From positions 1 through 60,266 of the forward strand of contig JAIPCT010000011.1 of the NCBI GenBank assembly GCA_021738065.1: a DNA stretch of 60,266 nucleotides, read 5' to 3'. This DNA comes from Burkholderiaceae bacterium (lineage in GTDB: Bacteria; Pseudomonadota; Gammaproteobacteria; Burkholderiales; Rhodocyclaceae). The position numbers and the translations under genes were made by a program. Below the pieces are notes generated by a model. That model had not been told where the DNA came from. It saw only the letters and a list, made by a program, of their open reading frames with translations, and made no database searches. Below, piece by piece: positions 38,708 through 47,226 of the stretch. Each line of letters opens with the position of its first letter. The stretch's first letter is position 1.

Positions 38708-40036
38708 ATGCACAATGAATGGAGCGACGCGGGCCAAATGTTTCCCGGCAACGACTTGATGTGGCTGGCACTGGTGATCCTCGGCGGGACGTTGACCGCC
38801 GCGCTGATCGCATTGGTGGTGGTGCTGGCGCGCTTGCAGGAGGCCGAAAGGAAAATCAGCGAGAAAGAATCCAACCACGAGAGCATTCTCGACCGGCTGC
38901 AGGAAAACGAATACCGCCTGCGCACGATCATCGAATCCGAGCCGGAGTGCGTGAAACTTCAGGCCGAGGATGGCACGGTTCTGGAAATCAACCCGGCCGG
39001 CCTGCGGCTGGTCGACGCCAATCAGCCGGCCGACATCATCGGCAGGAAGATCTACACCGTCGTCGCTCCCGAGTACATCGATATCTACCGCGAGAACATG
39101 CGCCGCGTCTTTGCCGGCGAGGCCATGGTCTACGAGTTCCGCGCAATCACCCTGAAGAACCGCATTGCCTGGATGGAAACCCATGCCGCGCCGCTGCGCG
39201 ATGCGCGAGGCAATATCTACGCCCTGCTCGGCATCACCCGCGACATCACCGAACACAAGCAGTCGGAAGAGCAGGCGCGGCGGCACCAGACCGAACTGGC
39301 GCGGGTGGCACGCCTGTCGACCATGGGCGAGATGGCGACCGGCATTGCACATGAACTGAACCAACCGCTGTCGGCGATCGCCAATTTTGCCCGCGGCTGC
39401 ATTCGTCGTCTGCGTTCCGGCGACATGAGTCCCGAGGACCTGGCCGAGCCGCTTGAAGAGGTGTGCGAACAGGCCGAGCGCGCCGGTGAGATCCTTCGTC
39501 ACGTGCGCGACTTCGTGCGCAAAAGCGAGTTGCAGTTGAGGCCGGTTGATGTGAACCAGATCGTGCGGTCCGTCGTCAAATTTACCGACCACGAAGCGCG
39601 GCAGCACCGGACGATGGTCCGACTGCATCTCGGCGCGGATTTGCCGAAAGTCCAGGCGGATTCAATCATGATCGAACAGGTCATCTGCAACCTGGTGCGA
39701 AATGCCTGCGAGGCAATGGTCGAAGCCGATTCGCCGCGACGCGAGGTCAGCATTCACACACGCGGCTTCGGCAACGACGAAGTCGAGATCGAGATCGGCG
39801 ATACCGGTCCCGGCATTGACGGGACAGTCATCGATCAGGTATTCGACCAGTTCTTCACCACCAAACCGGATGGAGTGGGCATGGGCCTGTCGATCAGCCG
39901 CTCGATCGTGGAATCGCACGGTGGCCGGGTGCGGGCGGAGTCGGGCGGCAGCGGCGGCACCGTGGTGCGCTTCACCCTGAAAACGGGCGGACAGCCGGAA
40001 AGAAACCGTGAACGAGCCGACAGTATTCATAGTTGA
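38708..40036 (+). CDS. PAS-domain sensor histidine kinase
   Basis: 442 residues from ATG 38708; MFPGND (ATG at 38738) is an alternative start. One membrane helix (about 17-42), a short coiled coil, a PAS domain (about 65-185) ending in the PAC-like YALLGITRDITEHKQ, HisKA with phospho-acceptor His215 in GIAHELNQPLSAI, and an HATPase domain with NLVRNACEAM, GDTGPGI and GVGMGLSISRSIVESHGG. The regulator gene starts 29 nt before its stop. FixL/TodS-like organisation with a cytoplasmic PAS suggests sensing of a small molecule, oxygen or redox state. Divergent from mtoX, so its signal may be a methanethiol-pathway compound. Confidence 0.9.
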   Translation: MHNEWSDAGQMFPGNDLMWLALVILGGTLTAALIALVVVLARLQEAERKISEKESNHESILDRLQENEYRLRTIIESEPECVKLQAEDGTVLEINPAGLRLVDANQPADIIGRKIYTVVAPEYIDIYRENMRRVFAGEAMVYEFRAITLKNRIAWMETHAAPLRDARGNIYALLGITRDITEHKQSEEQARRHQTELARVARLSTMGEMATGIAHELNQPLSAIANFARGCIRRLRSGDMSPEDLAEPLEEVCEQAERAGEILRHVRDFVRKSELQLRPVDVNQIVRSVVKFTDHEARQHRTMVRLHLGADLPKVQADSIMIEQVICNLVRNACEAMVEADSPRREVSIHTRGFGNDEVEIEIGDTGPGIDGTVIDQVFDQFFTTKPDGVGMGLSISRSIVESHGGRVRAESGGSGGTVVRFTLKTGGQPERNRERADSIHS

Positions 40037-40616
40037 CGACGACCAGGCAGTCGCCCGCAGCCTGCGCTGGTTGATCGAATCCGTTCGTCTCAAGGTGGAA
40101 ACCTTTTCCTCGGCCCAGGCCTTCATCGACGGCTACGACGCTGGAAAGCCCGGTTGTCTGGTGCTCGACGTGCGCATGCCGGGAATGAGCGGCCTCGATC
40201 TGCAGGAGCGCCTGGCAGCGCAGCGCATCCATGTGCCGATCATTTTCATCACCGGCCACGGCGATGTTCAGATGGCGGTACGCGCGGTCCAGGCCGGCGC
40301 CTTTGATTTTGTCGAAAAGCCGTTCAACGATCAGGATCTGCTCGACCGTATTCAGAAGGCGATTGCGCTGGATGCCGACCAGCGCGGCAAGGAGGCATTG
40401 CGCGTCCAGTTGCGAAGCCTGTTTGCCGGCTTGACGCCGCGTGAGCGGGAAGTGCTGGATCTGGTAGTCGAGGGATTGTCCAACAAGGCGATCGCCAATT
40501 CGCTCGGCTTGAGTGCGAAAACGGTGGAAGTCCATCGGGCCAAGGTGATGGACAAGATGCAGGCGCGCTCAGTCTCGGACCTGGTGAAACTGTCCATTCA
40601 GAACCAGGCCGGATAA
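40008..40616 (+). CDS. FixJ/NarL-type response regulator
   Basis: 202 residues from GTG 40008, preceded by GGAAAG. Receiver domain with phospho-acceptor Asp54 in CLVLDVRMPGMSG, Thr and Lys switch residues in FITGHGDVQMAV and FVEKPFND, and a C-terminal LuxR-type HTH (LTPREREVLDLVVEGLSNKAIANSLGLSAKTVEVHRAKVMDKM). Translationally coupled to the kinase. It is the best local candidate to bind the shared 19-bp sites, since LuxR-type HTH domains bind dyads with half-sites of this size. Confidence 0.92.
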   Translation: MNEPTVFIVDDDQAVARSLRWLIESVRLKVETFSSAQAFIDGYDAGKPGCLVLDVRMPGMSGLDLQERLAAQRIHVPIIFITGHGDVQMAVRAVQAGAFDFVEKPFNDQDLLDRIQKAIALDADQRGKEALRVQLRSLFAGLTPREREVLDLVVEGLSNKAIANSLGLSAKTVEVHRAKVMDKMQARSVSDLVKLSIQNQAG

Positions 40617-40659
40617 TAGCGTCGCGGACCGCGCCGGCACATCTGCTTGCGCCTGGATT

Positions 40660-40678
40660 CCGGCCTAGCCTCGGCCGG
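40660..40678. terminator. Weak hairpin between convergent regulator and ctaB genes
   Basis: CCGGCC-N7-GGCCGG between the two stop codons; no T-run on either side, so a terminator role is uncertain. Confidence 0.3.
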
Positions 40679-40681
40679 TGG

Positions 40682-41578
40682 CTATGGAAGCAGGTAGTGA
40701 TCGACCAGCAGCGCGGAGAACAGCAGTGACAGGTAGAGGATAGAGAAGCGAAAGGTTTTCTGTGCGACAAGGTCGCTGTAGTTGCGCCAAATCTGCCAGG
40801 CGTGGCTGATGAACAATGCATTGAGCACTGCTGCCGCTGCAAGATAGAAACCGCCGCTCATGCCGATGAAGAACGGCATCAAGGTCACGGCGGCAAGGCC
40901 CAGCGTATAGACAAAGATGCATCGCTGGGTGTATTCGCGGCCATGCACGACCGGCAACATCGGCAGGTTCGCGGCCGCATATTCGTCGGCCCGGTAGAGC
41001 GCCAGCGACCAGAAATGCGGCGGCGTCCAGACGAAGATGATGAGGAACAGCAGCCAGGCCTGCTCCGGCGTCTGTCCGGTCACCGCCGCCCAGCCAAGCA
41101 CCGGCGGCATCGCACCCGAAGCGCCGCCGATGACGATGTTTTGCGGTGTCAGCGGTTTCAGGATAACTGTGTAGATCACCGCATAGCCGATGAAGGTCGC
41201 CAGCGTCAGCCACATCGTCAGGGGATTCACGAAGACATGCAGCAAGGCGAGCCCGCTGCCGCCGATGATTCCGGAGACGAAAAAAGTCTCGATTGTGTTG
41301 ACCTCGCCGCGCGGCAGTGGTCGGCCCTGGGTACGCGCCATGATGGCGTCGATTTTTTGTTCAATCAGGCAGTTCACCGCAGCAGCCGCACCGGCAACCA
41401 GGGCAATGCCGAGCGTGGCGGCGACGAGTATTTGCATCGGTACCGCGCCAGGAGTCGCCAGTAGCATGCCGATCACGGCGCAGAACACGATCAGGGAGAT
41501 GACGCGAGGCTTGGTCAGGCGCAGATAGCGCTGCATGCGTTCGCCCATGTCGGGTCGGGCGAGAATCGTATCGCTCAT
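40682..41578 (-). CDS. ctaB: Heme O synthase (protoheme IX farnesyltransferase)
   Basis: 298 residues from ATG 41578 with AGAGGG upstream. UbiA-family membrane enzyme with the prenyl-diphosphate motif [21 protein letters not shown] near residues 75-95 and the second, YKRPLTPQN-like [16 protein letters not shown] and [13 protein letters not shown] elements. It converts heme B to heme O. It is divergent from the CuA/heme-copper subunit genes, suggesting that that enzyme uses heme O or A. The region between them holds operator site 2. Confidence 0.93.
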   Translation of the reverse strand: MSDTILARPDMGERMQRYLRLTKPRVISLIVFCAVIGMLLATPGAVPMQILVAATLGIALVAGAAAAVNCLIEQKIDAIMARTQGRPLPRGEVNTIETFFVSGIIGGSGLALLHVFVNPLTMWLTLATFIGYAVIYTVILKPLTPQNIVIGGASGAMPPVLGWAAVTGQTPEQAWLLFLIIFVWTPPHFWSLALYRADEYAAANLPMLPVVHGREYTQRCIFVYTLGLAAVTLMPFFIGMSGGFYLAAAAVLNALFISHAWQIWRNYSDLVAQKTFRFSILYLSLLFSALLVDHYLLP

Positions 41579-41645
41579 GGCATTCCCTCTGCTGGAAGTC
41601 GTCTTTGATGGGTGGTGCCAGTCTGCTTTTCCCGAGCGCATCGAT

Positions 41646-41689
41646 CAATTGGGAATAACCTTTGTGATACTAGGTAATTATCCTAATTG
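41646..41689. promoter_or_regulatory. Imperfect palindrome enclosing operator site 2
   Basis: Left arm CAATTGGGAATAACC (41646-41660) pairs with right arm GGTAATTATCCTAATTG (41673-41689). The right arm read on the minus strand is the full 19-bp site; the left arm is a degenerate second copy in the other direction, giving two facing sites. Confidence 0.65.
41671..41689 (-). promoter_or_regulatory. Shared operator site 2 (ctaB / CuA subunit intergenic)
   Basis: Minus strand CAATTAGGATAATTACCTA, preceded by GG. It is 93 nt before ctaB and about 140 nt before the CuA subunit gene. Confidence 0.7.
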
Positions 41690-41828
41690 CCAAGCGCGGT
41701 CCTGCCGCCTATCTTTCGTCCATAACAAATGAGTGGGTATCGGCAAAGCGGCGTTAGCCGCCCGGACCGACCCGTTTGCGCGACAAGACTGACCGGTCGC
41801 GTCACTAGAAACTTTAGGAGGTGGACAC

Positions 41829-42392
41829 ATGCTTGATTTTCTTTTCAGCGGCTGGGGCGCATTCTGGATGACGCTCTTCATGCTGGTGCCGTTCGCGGCG
41901 ATATTCTTTTACGTTGTGCATAGGAAATCCGTCACCGATTCCGGCCCGAGCACAACTGCCGGGGCAAAAATGTCCCGGCTGGAAGGTATCTGGCTGACCG
42001 TGGTGTTCGTAATTTTCGTGGGTGTCAACCTCGGCAGCCTGAAGTACATGCCGACGATGAAGGCCGCGCATGCCGCAACCAGCAATCAGCAGTTGCATGA
42101 AATCGACTTCTCGGCAACTTCCTGGGCCTACGATATCTCGAACCGGCAGATCGAGGCCGGCAGCACCGTGCGCTTTTCCGGCAAGAGTAAGGACACCATG
42201 CACGGATTCGCCGTGTATCACCCCGATGGCAGGATGCTATTCACCATGATGCTGATGCCGGGGCTGAAGAATCCCACCACGCTGGTCCATACGTTCAATG
42301 AGCCGGGCACGTACAAGGTGCGCTGCCTGGAATACTGCGGCATTGCGCATCACGCCATGCAGGACGAGTTGGTCGTTGTTAAGCGCAGCTGA
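41829..42392 (+). CDS. CuA-containing subunit II of a heme-copper oxidase/NO reductase
   Basis: 187 residues, short for a subunit II. Two N-terminal membrane segments (about 8-28 and 55-74), then a cupredoxin domain with a complete CuA site: DTMHGFAVY provides the first His and CLEYCGIAHHAM the two Cys, Glu, His and Met. Electrons therefore come from cytochrome c or another periplasmic donor. It is followed by subunit I after 28 nt. In Nitrosomonas the comparable pair is called norSY and sits with senC; this cluster has the same neighbours. Confidence 0.88.
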   Translation: MLDFLFSGWGAFWMTLFMLVPFAAIFFYVVHRKSVTDSGPSTTAGAKMSRLEGIWLTVVFVIFVGVNLGSLKYMPTMKAAHAATSNQQLHEIDFSATSWAYDISNRQIEAGSTVRFSGKSKDTMHGFAVYHPDGRMLFTMMLMPGLKNPTTLVHTFNEPGTYKVRCLEYCGIAHHAMQDELVVVKRS

Positions 42393-42420
42393 CCGCAACC
42401 GATACGGAGGAATGCCCATC

Positions 42421-43953
42421 ATGAGTATCGCCAGCACAATCGTTCAAAACACACCCATATTCGGCAAAATGTTCAGTGTCGACAAGAGCACCGGTCTGGA
42501 AGAAATCAACGCCTGGCCGGCGCTGATGATCATGGCCTCTTTCGTCTGGCTGGCGATCGCCGGCCTGCTCGGTTTCGTTATGCCGGTCACCCAGCTATTC
42601 GACATGGATACCGGCCTGTTCTACACCACCTTGACCTTGCATGGCGCGGCACTGGCTTTCCCCTTCTCCTTTCAACTAATGATGGGCGTCGGCTTGCATC
42701 GCTCGGGCGGCTGCGTCGGAAAGCCGGTCACCGGCTGGTTGCCGGCACTGGCTTTCATCACCATGAATGTGGGGGCCGGGCTGCTCACGGTCGCGGTGTT
42801 GATGGGCCTGAAGGTCAGCCTGATGGTGATGTACCCGCTACCGCTGGTCGGCGCGCAGATGGGCATCTGGAGCATGAATTCGGTGGTGCTTGGATTTACC
42901 GGCATTTACCTGGTTCTGGCCTGCATGATCCTGTGCTATCCAATTCTGATGCTGAAGATGACGTTCTTCGGCAAGAAGCGCCCCGATCTTGTGCTGGCGG
43001 AACGCTCGCTCAACGATCCGGGCATGCTGGGCATGATTCTGTCGGCCATGACGCTACTGGTCGCAGGCACGCCACTGGTCATTGTCGGCACCACGGTGAT
43101 GGCTGCGCTCTACGGCATCATTCCGATGTCGATGGCGGCCTGGGCGACGGAGCCGGTGGTATTTCAGTACGCCTTCTTCATCTTCGCCCATAACCTGATG
43201 GAAGCCATGGCGCTGATGGTGATGAGCGCGATGTATGCGACGCTGCCGCTGTACCTGGCCGACGGCACGCGCAAGCTTTTCAGCAACAAACTGGCCAATC
43301 TGGCGCTGTGGATCCTGTTGCTGACATCGGTCACTTCCTTCCTGCACCACTTCATCACGCTGTACCCCAACCAGCCAGCCGGTCTTTCCTACTGGGGCAA
43401 CATCATGAGCTGGGGCACCGGCATCGGCGCCGCGATCAGCATCTTCACCGTGCTCGCCACGATCTGGCAGCATGGCTTGCGCGCCGAGCCCGGCATCATG
43501 GCGGTACTGGTGGGCTGGGTGCTGTACATCCTCGACGGAGCCAGCGCCATGGTCACGTCGAACATCGCCTGGTCGTATCAGTTGCACGGCACCATGTGGC
43601 AAAGCGGCCATACCATGACGGTGATCCTGTCGATGTCCATCATGTGGATGGGCGTCCTCTATCATCACTATCCGGTGCTTACCGGGCGCAAACTCGATCC
43701 GATGCTGGGTAGCTGGTTTGTCCGCCTCTTCGTTGTCGGCGGTCTGGGTGCGGCGATTTCGATGCTGGCCGGAGGTGCCGCCGGCATGCCGCGGCGCTTC
43801 GCCGCCTGGAACCAGGAGGGCTGGATGGTGTATGGCAATCTCACCTTTTTCTTCGGCGCGATTCTGGGTGCGTCCTTTTTGGTCTATGCCTATAGCCTGC
43901 TGAAATCCCGCGAGATCAGTTCCCCGCTGGGCCAGCAGGTGGCAGCGGCCTAG
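42421..43953 (+). CDS. Heme-copper subunit I, nitric-oxide-reductase-like (sNOR candidate)
   Basis: 510 residues, about 12 helices; ATG 42421 has GGAGG 10 nt upstream, ATG 42412 would be too close. Heme/copper residues: His74 in LTLHGAAL (low-spin heme), His257 with Glu261 in FAHNLMEA (copper/iron B site), the His309-His310 pair in FLHHF, His389 and His397 in LHGTMWQSGH. Helix VI has H-x3-E like NO reductase where oxidases have H-x3-Y, and the helix VII tyrosine of cbb3 oxidases is a serine. Two residues after His397, where bis-His enzymes have the low-spin ligand, this protein has Met399. Reaction is probably 2 NO to N2O, with oxygen reduction possible. Confidence 0.75.
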   Translation: MSIASTIVQNTPIFGKMFSVDKSTGLEEINAWPALMIMASFVWLAIAGLLGFVMPVTQLFDMDTGLFYTTLTLHGAALAFPFSFQLMMGVGLHRSGGCVGKPVTGWLPALAFITMNVGAGLLTVAVLMGLKVSLMVMYPLPLVGAQMGIWSMNSVVLGFTGIYLVLACMILCYPILMLKMTFFGKKRPDLVLAERSLNDPGMLGMILSAMTLLVAGTPLVIVGTTVMAALYGIIPMSMAAWATEPVVFQYAFFIFAHNLMEAMALMVMSAMYATLPLYLADGTRKLFSNKLANLALWILLLTSVTSFLHHFITLYPNQPAGLSYWGNIMSWGTGIGAAISIFTVLATIWQHGLRAEPGIMAVLVGWVLYILDGASAMVTSNIAWSYQLHGTMWQSGHTMTVILSMSIMWMGVLYHHYPVLTGRKLDPMLGSWFVRLFVVGGLGAAISMLAGGAAGMPRRFAAWNQEGWMVYGNLTFFFGAILGASFLVYAYSLLKSREISSPLGQQVAAA

Positions 43954-43967
43954 TCGTCCGCTGGCGC

Positions 43968-44000
43968 AACGGGGCGTCCACCAGCGGTGGACGCCCCGTT
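43968..44000 (+). terminator. Long perfect hairpin after subunit I
   Basis: AACGGGGCGTCCACC (43968-43982) pairs perfectly with 43986-44000 around AGC. The following GTCTTTC is only weakly T-rich, so this may act as a 3'-end stabiliser or partial terminator before the copper ATPase gene. Confidence 0.65.
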
Positions 44001-44076
44001 GTCTTTCGGGCAACCTGAAGGCAGGGTCGGCAAGGAGTTGGAGCGCCGATACGGACTGGACTGAAGAAGGGTCGTC

Positions 44077-46452
44077 ATGATTTGCAAGCTTTGTGGCCTG
44101 CCCACGCCCATGCCGCCCTTGCAGGCCGATGGCCACGACTTTTGCTGCCACGGCTGCCGCGAGGTCTATAGAAGCTTCGGCGAAGCGGTGTTCGCCACCG
44201 AGCGCGAAGCGACGCCCGAAGCCGCCGCGCCTCTCAATGGCAAGGAAGCCTATCTCTGGATCGACGGGATGCATTGTGCCTCCTGCGAGTTTCTGATCAC
44301 GAAGATTGCTGCCAGAACCCACGGCATTTTCACTGCGGTATCGAGCTACGCCACTTCGACGGCGAAGATCATCTATGACCCGGCGCTGATTCGTGAGTCG
44401 GAACTGCCGGCGGTCTTCGCCCAGTCCGGCTATCGGGCGAGACTGCGCGGCGAGGCAGCGCCGGATTATGACGAACGTCAGGATTTGCTTCGGTTGCTGA
44501 CGGGCGGCAGTCTGGCTGCAACCGTGATGATGCTGTCCATGCTTTTCATCTATCCGATCCATGCCGGCCTCGCCGTTCCCGGCGATTTCGATGCCATCCG
44601 CTGGGTGGCCTTCGATGTGACGCCCAAGGCCTTGTTCGTACTGTGCACGATTCTGGTTTTCTATGTCGGCTTGCCGATACTGCGTGGCGCCTGGACGGGC
44701 ATCCGGGTCGGCATGCTGAACATGGACAGCCTGCTCGCCCTGTCGATACTCTCGACCTACGGCTACAGCGTCATTCAGTTGTTCCGCGATCCGCTGGATC
44801 TGTATTTCGAAGTGGCGGGCACTTTGGTCGCGGTGATTACCATAGGCCGCTTTCTCGAGCGGGACGCGAAACTGAGCGCCACCCGCGAGCTCAACAGCAT
44901 CATGCAGGCGTGGTCGCCGCAAGCCTGCGTGCAGCGAGACGGCACCTACCTGATGTGCGCGATCGACGAAGTTCTGCCCGGCGATCGCATATTCGTTCGT
45001 TCCGGGGAAACGGTTCCGGTCGATGGCGATGTCGTCGACGGTGAAGGCGCGGTCGACGAGTCGCTGTTGACCGGGGAGCCCTACCCGGTGTCTCGCGGCG
45101 TCGGGGAAAAAGTGCTTGGAGGCAGCGTTCTGCTCGAAGGCAAGCTGGAAATCGAAACCGGTCCGGTGGTCGAGAGCCGGATGGCGAACCTGGCGCAGAT
45201 ACTGTGGAATACGCAAAGCGCCACCGCCGGCATGCAGAGTCGGGTGGACCGTATTTCGCGAAAATTTGTTCCGGCCGTTCTCCTGCTTGCAAGCCTGGTC
45301 GGCTTCGGCTTTCTGATCAGTGGTGCATCTTTCGAAAAGGCATTGCTGGCAAGCCTGGCGACCCTGATCGTTTCCTGTCCCTGCACCTTCGGTCTGGCGA
45401 TCCCGCTGACCACTGCCGCAGCCATCGCATCGGCGCTGCGTCGCGGCATCATCGTCACCAGTGCCGATCTTTTCGAGAGAGCACCGCGCATCGACATTGT
45501 CGCGATCGACAAGACCGGCACCTTGTCGACCGGCAACATGGCCGTCGTCAAGGTCATCGGCCCGCCCGAAGTCATCTCTCGCGCAGCCGCGGTCGAGCGT
45601 GCTTCGAACCACCCTGTAGCGCGGGCGATCGCCCGATTGGATAAGCAGCGGACTGCCAGCGATACCGAGATCCATCCAGGGCGCGGTGCGCTGGCCAATG
45701 TAGGTGGCAGACGCGTGGCCGTCGGTAGCCGGGCACTGTTTGCCACGCTGGGCTGGTCAATTCCGGGACCGCTGGCGATGCAGGCCGCAAACGGCGCAGC
45801 CGGCGACAGCGTGATTTCCTATGTTGGTTGGGAGGGCAGCGCTCAGGGCGCCATTGTTAGCCGCGACCAGTCGCGGCCCGAATGGGAACGGGTGGTCGAA
45901 CGCCTGCGGCGCGACAGTCGTGTCGTGTTGCTGACCGGTGCGGAGCATCCGAACGGGTACGAGGCGCTGGTCGATGAAGTCCATGCCGGAGTTCCTCCCG
46001 AGGCAAAGGCGGCAGTCATCCGACGCCTGAAGGCTGGCGGCCGGGTGGCCATGATCGGTGACGGCAGCAATGATGCACCGGCACTTGCCGCAGCCGATCT
46101 GGGCATTGCCTTCGGCGCTCCCACGTCCCTTGCGGCCGAGGCTGCCGACATGGTGATTCCGGGTGAAAGACTGGAGAGCGTGTTCGACGCCTTCGAATTG
46201 ATCGACACCACCCGCCGTCGCATTCGCCAGAACCTTGGCTGGGCGCTGGCATACAACCTCGTGGCGATTCCGCTGGCAATGAGCGGACTGCTCAACCCAT
46301 TGTTTGCCGCGCTGGCGATGGCGGCGAGCAGCCTGTTGGTGGTGGTGAATGCGACGCGGCCGATCCTGCGCGACGAACCGGGCCGCCCAGCAAGGCGGGT
46401 GATGCTTCAGCCGCCAGCGGGGGATGCGCTGCGCCAGCCGCTTAAGGGATAA
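44077..46452 (+). CDS. Copper-transporting P1B-type ATPase (CtpA/FixI/CcoI-like)
   Basis: 791 residues. N-terminal FixI-type cysteine domain (CKLCGLPTPMPP, FCCHGCREVY), an HMA domain with CASC at 67-70 in GMHCASCEF, eight membrane helices, the ion-path CPC at 434-436, phosphorylation Asp478 in DKTGT, and the hinge GDGSNDAPALAAADLGIAFG. FixI/CcoI/CtpA pumps export copper for assembly of oxidase metal centres rather than for resistance. Position right after the heme-copper subunits and before SenC fits delivery of copper to the CuA and binuclear sites. Confidence 0.9.
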   Translation: MICKLCGLPTPMPPLQADGHDFCCHGCREVYRSFGEAVFATEREATPEAAAPLNGKEAYLWIDGMHCASCEFLITKIAARTHGIFTAVSSYATSTAKIIYDPALIRESELPAVFAQSGYRARLRGEAAPDYDERQDLLRLLTGGSLAATVMMLSMLFIYPIHAGLAVPGDFDAIRWVAFDVTPKALFVLCTILVFYVGLPILRGAWTGIRVGMLNMDSLLALSILSTYGYSVIQLFRDPLDLYFEVAGTLVAVITIGRFLERDAKLSATRELNSIMQAWSPQACVQRDGTYLMCAIDEVLPGDRIFVRSGETVPVDGDVVDGEGAVDESLLTGEPYPVSRGVGEKVLGGSVLLEGKLEIETGPVVESRMANLAQILWNTQSATAGMQSRVDRISRKFVPAVLLLASLVGFGFLISGASFEKALLASLATLIVSCPCTFGLAIPLTTAAAIASALRRGIIVTSADLFERAPRIDIVAIDKTGTLSTGNMAVVKVIGPPEVISRAAAVERASNHPVARAIARLDKQRTASDTEIHPGRGALANVGGRRVAVGSRALFATLGWSIPGPLAMQAANGAAGDSVISYVGWEGSAQGAIVSRDQSRPEWERVVERLRRDSRVVLLTGAEHPNGYEALVDEVHAGVPPEAKAAVIRRLKAGGRVAMIGDGSNDAPALAAADLGIAFGAPTSLAAEAADMVIPGERLESVFDAFELIDTTRRRIRQNLGWALAYNLVAIPLAMSGLLNPLFAALAMAASSLLVVVNATRPILRDEPGRPARRVMLQPPAGDALRQPLKG

Positions 46453-46459
46453 CCCTTAA
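46442..46459. promoter_or_regulatory. Inverted repeat TTAAGGG-ATAA-CCCTTAA
   Basis: Perfect 7-nt arms overlapping the ATPase stop codon. AATGATCCCGATT about 11 nt downstream resembles part of operator site 3 read in reverse. Role unknown; could be a terminator stem without T-run or an internal operator before senC. Confidence 0.4.
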
Positions 46460-46576
46460 CAGGCACTGGAATGATCCCGATTCCGAGGTGTCGCACGACT
46501 GCGTATATTCGGGCCGTGCCTGCGGAATGTGGGGCTGCGTCGACAACGCTAATGAAAAGCGGAGGGATTTGACTTA

Positions 46577-47164
46577 ATGCGGGCCTTGAAGCAGAAGGTA
46601 ATCCTGTGCTGTGCGCTGCTGGCCCTGGTGGCGCCTGCGCATGCGTCCTCCGCCACCCTGACCAAGGGCGGGCAGAAGGCTGCTCTCGGCGGCGAGATAG
46701 CACTGATGGAGACGAATGGCAAAGCGTTTCGATTGAGTTCTCAACGCGGCAAGGTGGTCCTGATCTACTTCGGCTACACCAGTTGCCCCGATGTCTGTCC
46801 GACGGACATGCTGCAGTTCCGGGACGTGCTTTCCCTGCTCGGCGAACGGGCGAAGCGGGTGCTGCCGGTCTTCATTTCCCTGGATCCGGAACGAGATACA
46901 CCACAGCATCTGGCTGACTATGCCGCAGCGTTCAGCCCGGCGATTCTGCCGCTGACCGGCAGCGAAGCCCAGTTGCGCCGCGTCGCAAAAGCCTATGGCA
47001 CGCAGTTTCACTACAACGGGCGAACCGGCGGCTCGGCAAGTTACACCGTCGATCACACGGCAAATCTTTATGTTGTCGACGCTGCCGGGAAACTGGTGCG
47101 GATCATTCCCTACGGTACGCCGACAGTCGATCTGGTAAGAGCGATTGCGCCGCTGATCAGATAA
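46577..47164 (+). CDS. senC: SCO1/SenC copper chaperone
   Basis: 195 residues with a signal peptide ending near HASS (residues 22-25). Copper motif CPDVCP with Cys70 and Cys74 (CX3C) in FGYTSCPDVCPTDML, SLDPERDTPQHL and the metal His in YTVDHTANLYVVD. It loads the CuA site of subunit II. SenC beside a NorS/NorY-like pair repeats the norSY-senC layout of ammonia oxidisers. 124 nt separate it from the ATPase; 62 nt from frmA. Confidence 0.93.
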   Translation: MRALKQKVILCCALLALVAPAHASSATLTKGGQKAALGGEIALMETNGKAFRLSSQRGKVVLIYFGYTSCPDVCPTDMLQFRDVLSLLGERAKRVLPVFISLDPERDTPQHLADYAAAFSPAILPLTGSEAQLRRVAKAYGTQFHYNGRTGGSASYTVDHTANLYVVDAAGKLVRIIPYGTPTVDLVRAIAPLIR

Positions 47165-47226
47165 GTCGAAGCGAGTTCTGCCGTTTTCAGCCATAAAAAC
47201 ATAACCACAACCTACAGGAGCAAGAG

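Larger units (their letters stand above)
41579..41828. promoter_or_regulatory. Divergent control region ctaB / CuA subunit gene
   Basis: 250 nt with operator site 2 inside a larger inverted repeat (41646-41689). TTAGGAGGTGG ahead of 41829 is a strong ribosome-binding site for the CuA subunit. No other gene or RNA is supported. Confidence 0.6.

Noticed and set aside
41829-43953. Ordinary cytochrome c oxidase (ba3 or cbb3) annotation for the heme-copper pair
   Set aside because: Subunit I lacks the active-site tyrosine in both places where oxidases carry it and has a NOR-type Glu; kept only as an alternative.
43054-45675. 873-codon open frame antisense to the heme-copper subunit and copper ATPase genes
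   Set aside because: It crosses two real genes and their intergenic hairpin, has no domain or membrane pattern, and shows the composition of an antisense shadow.
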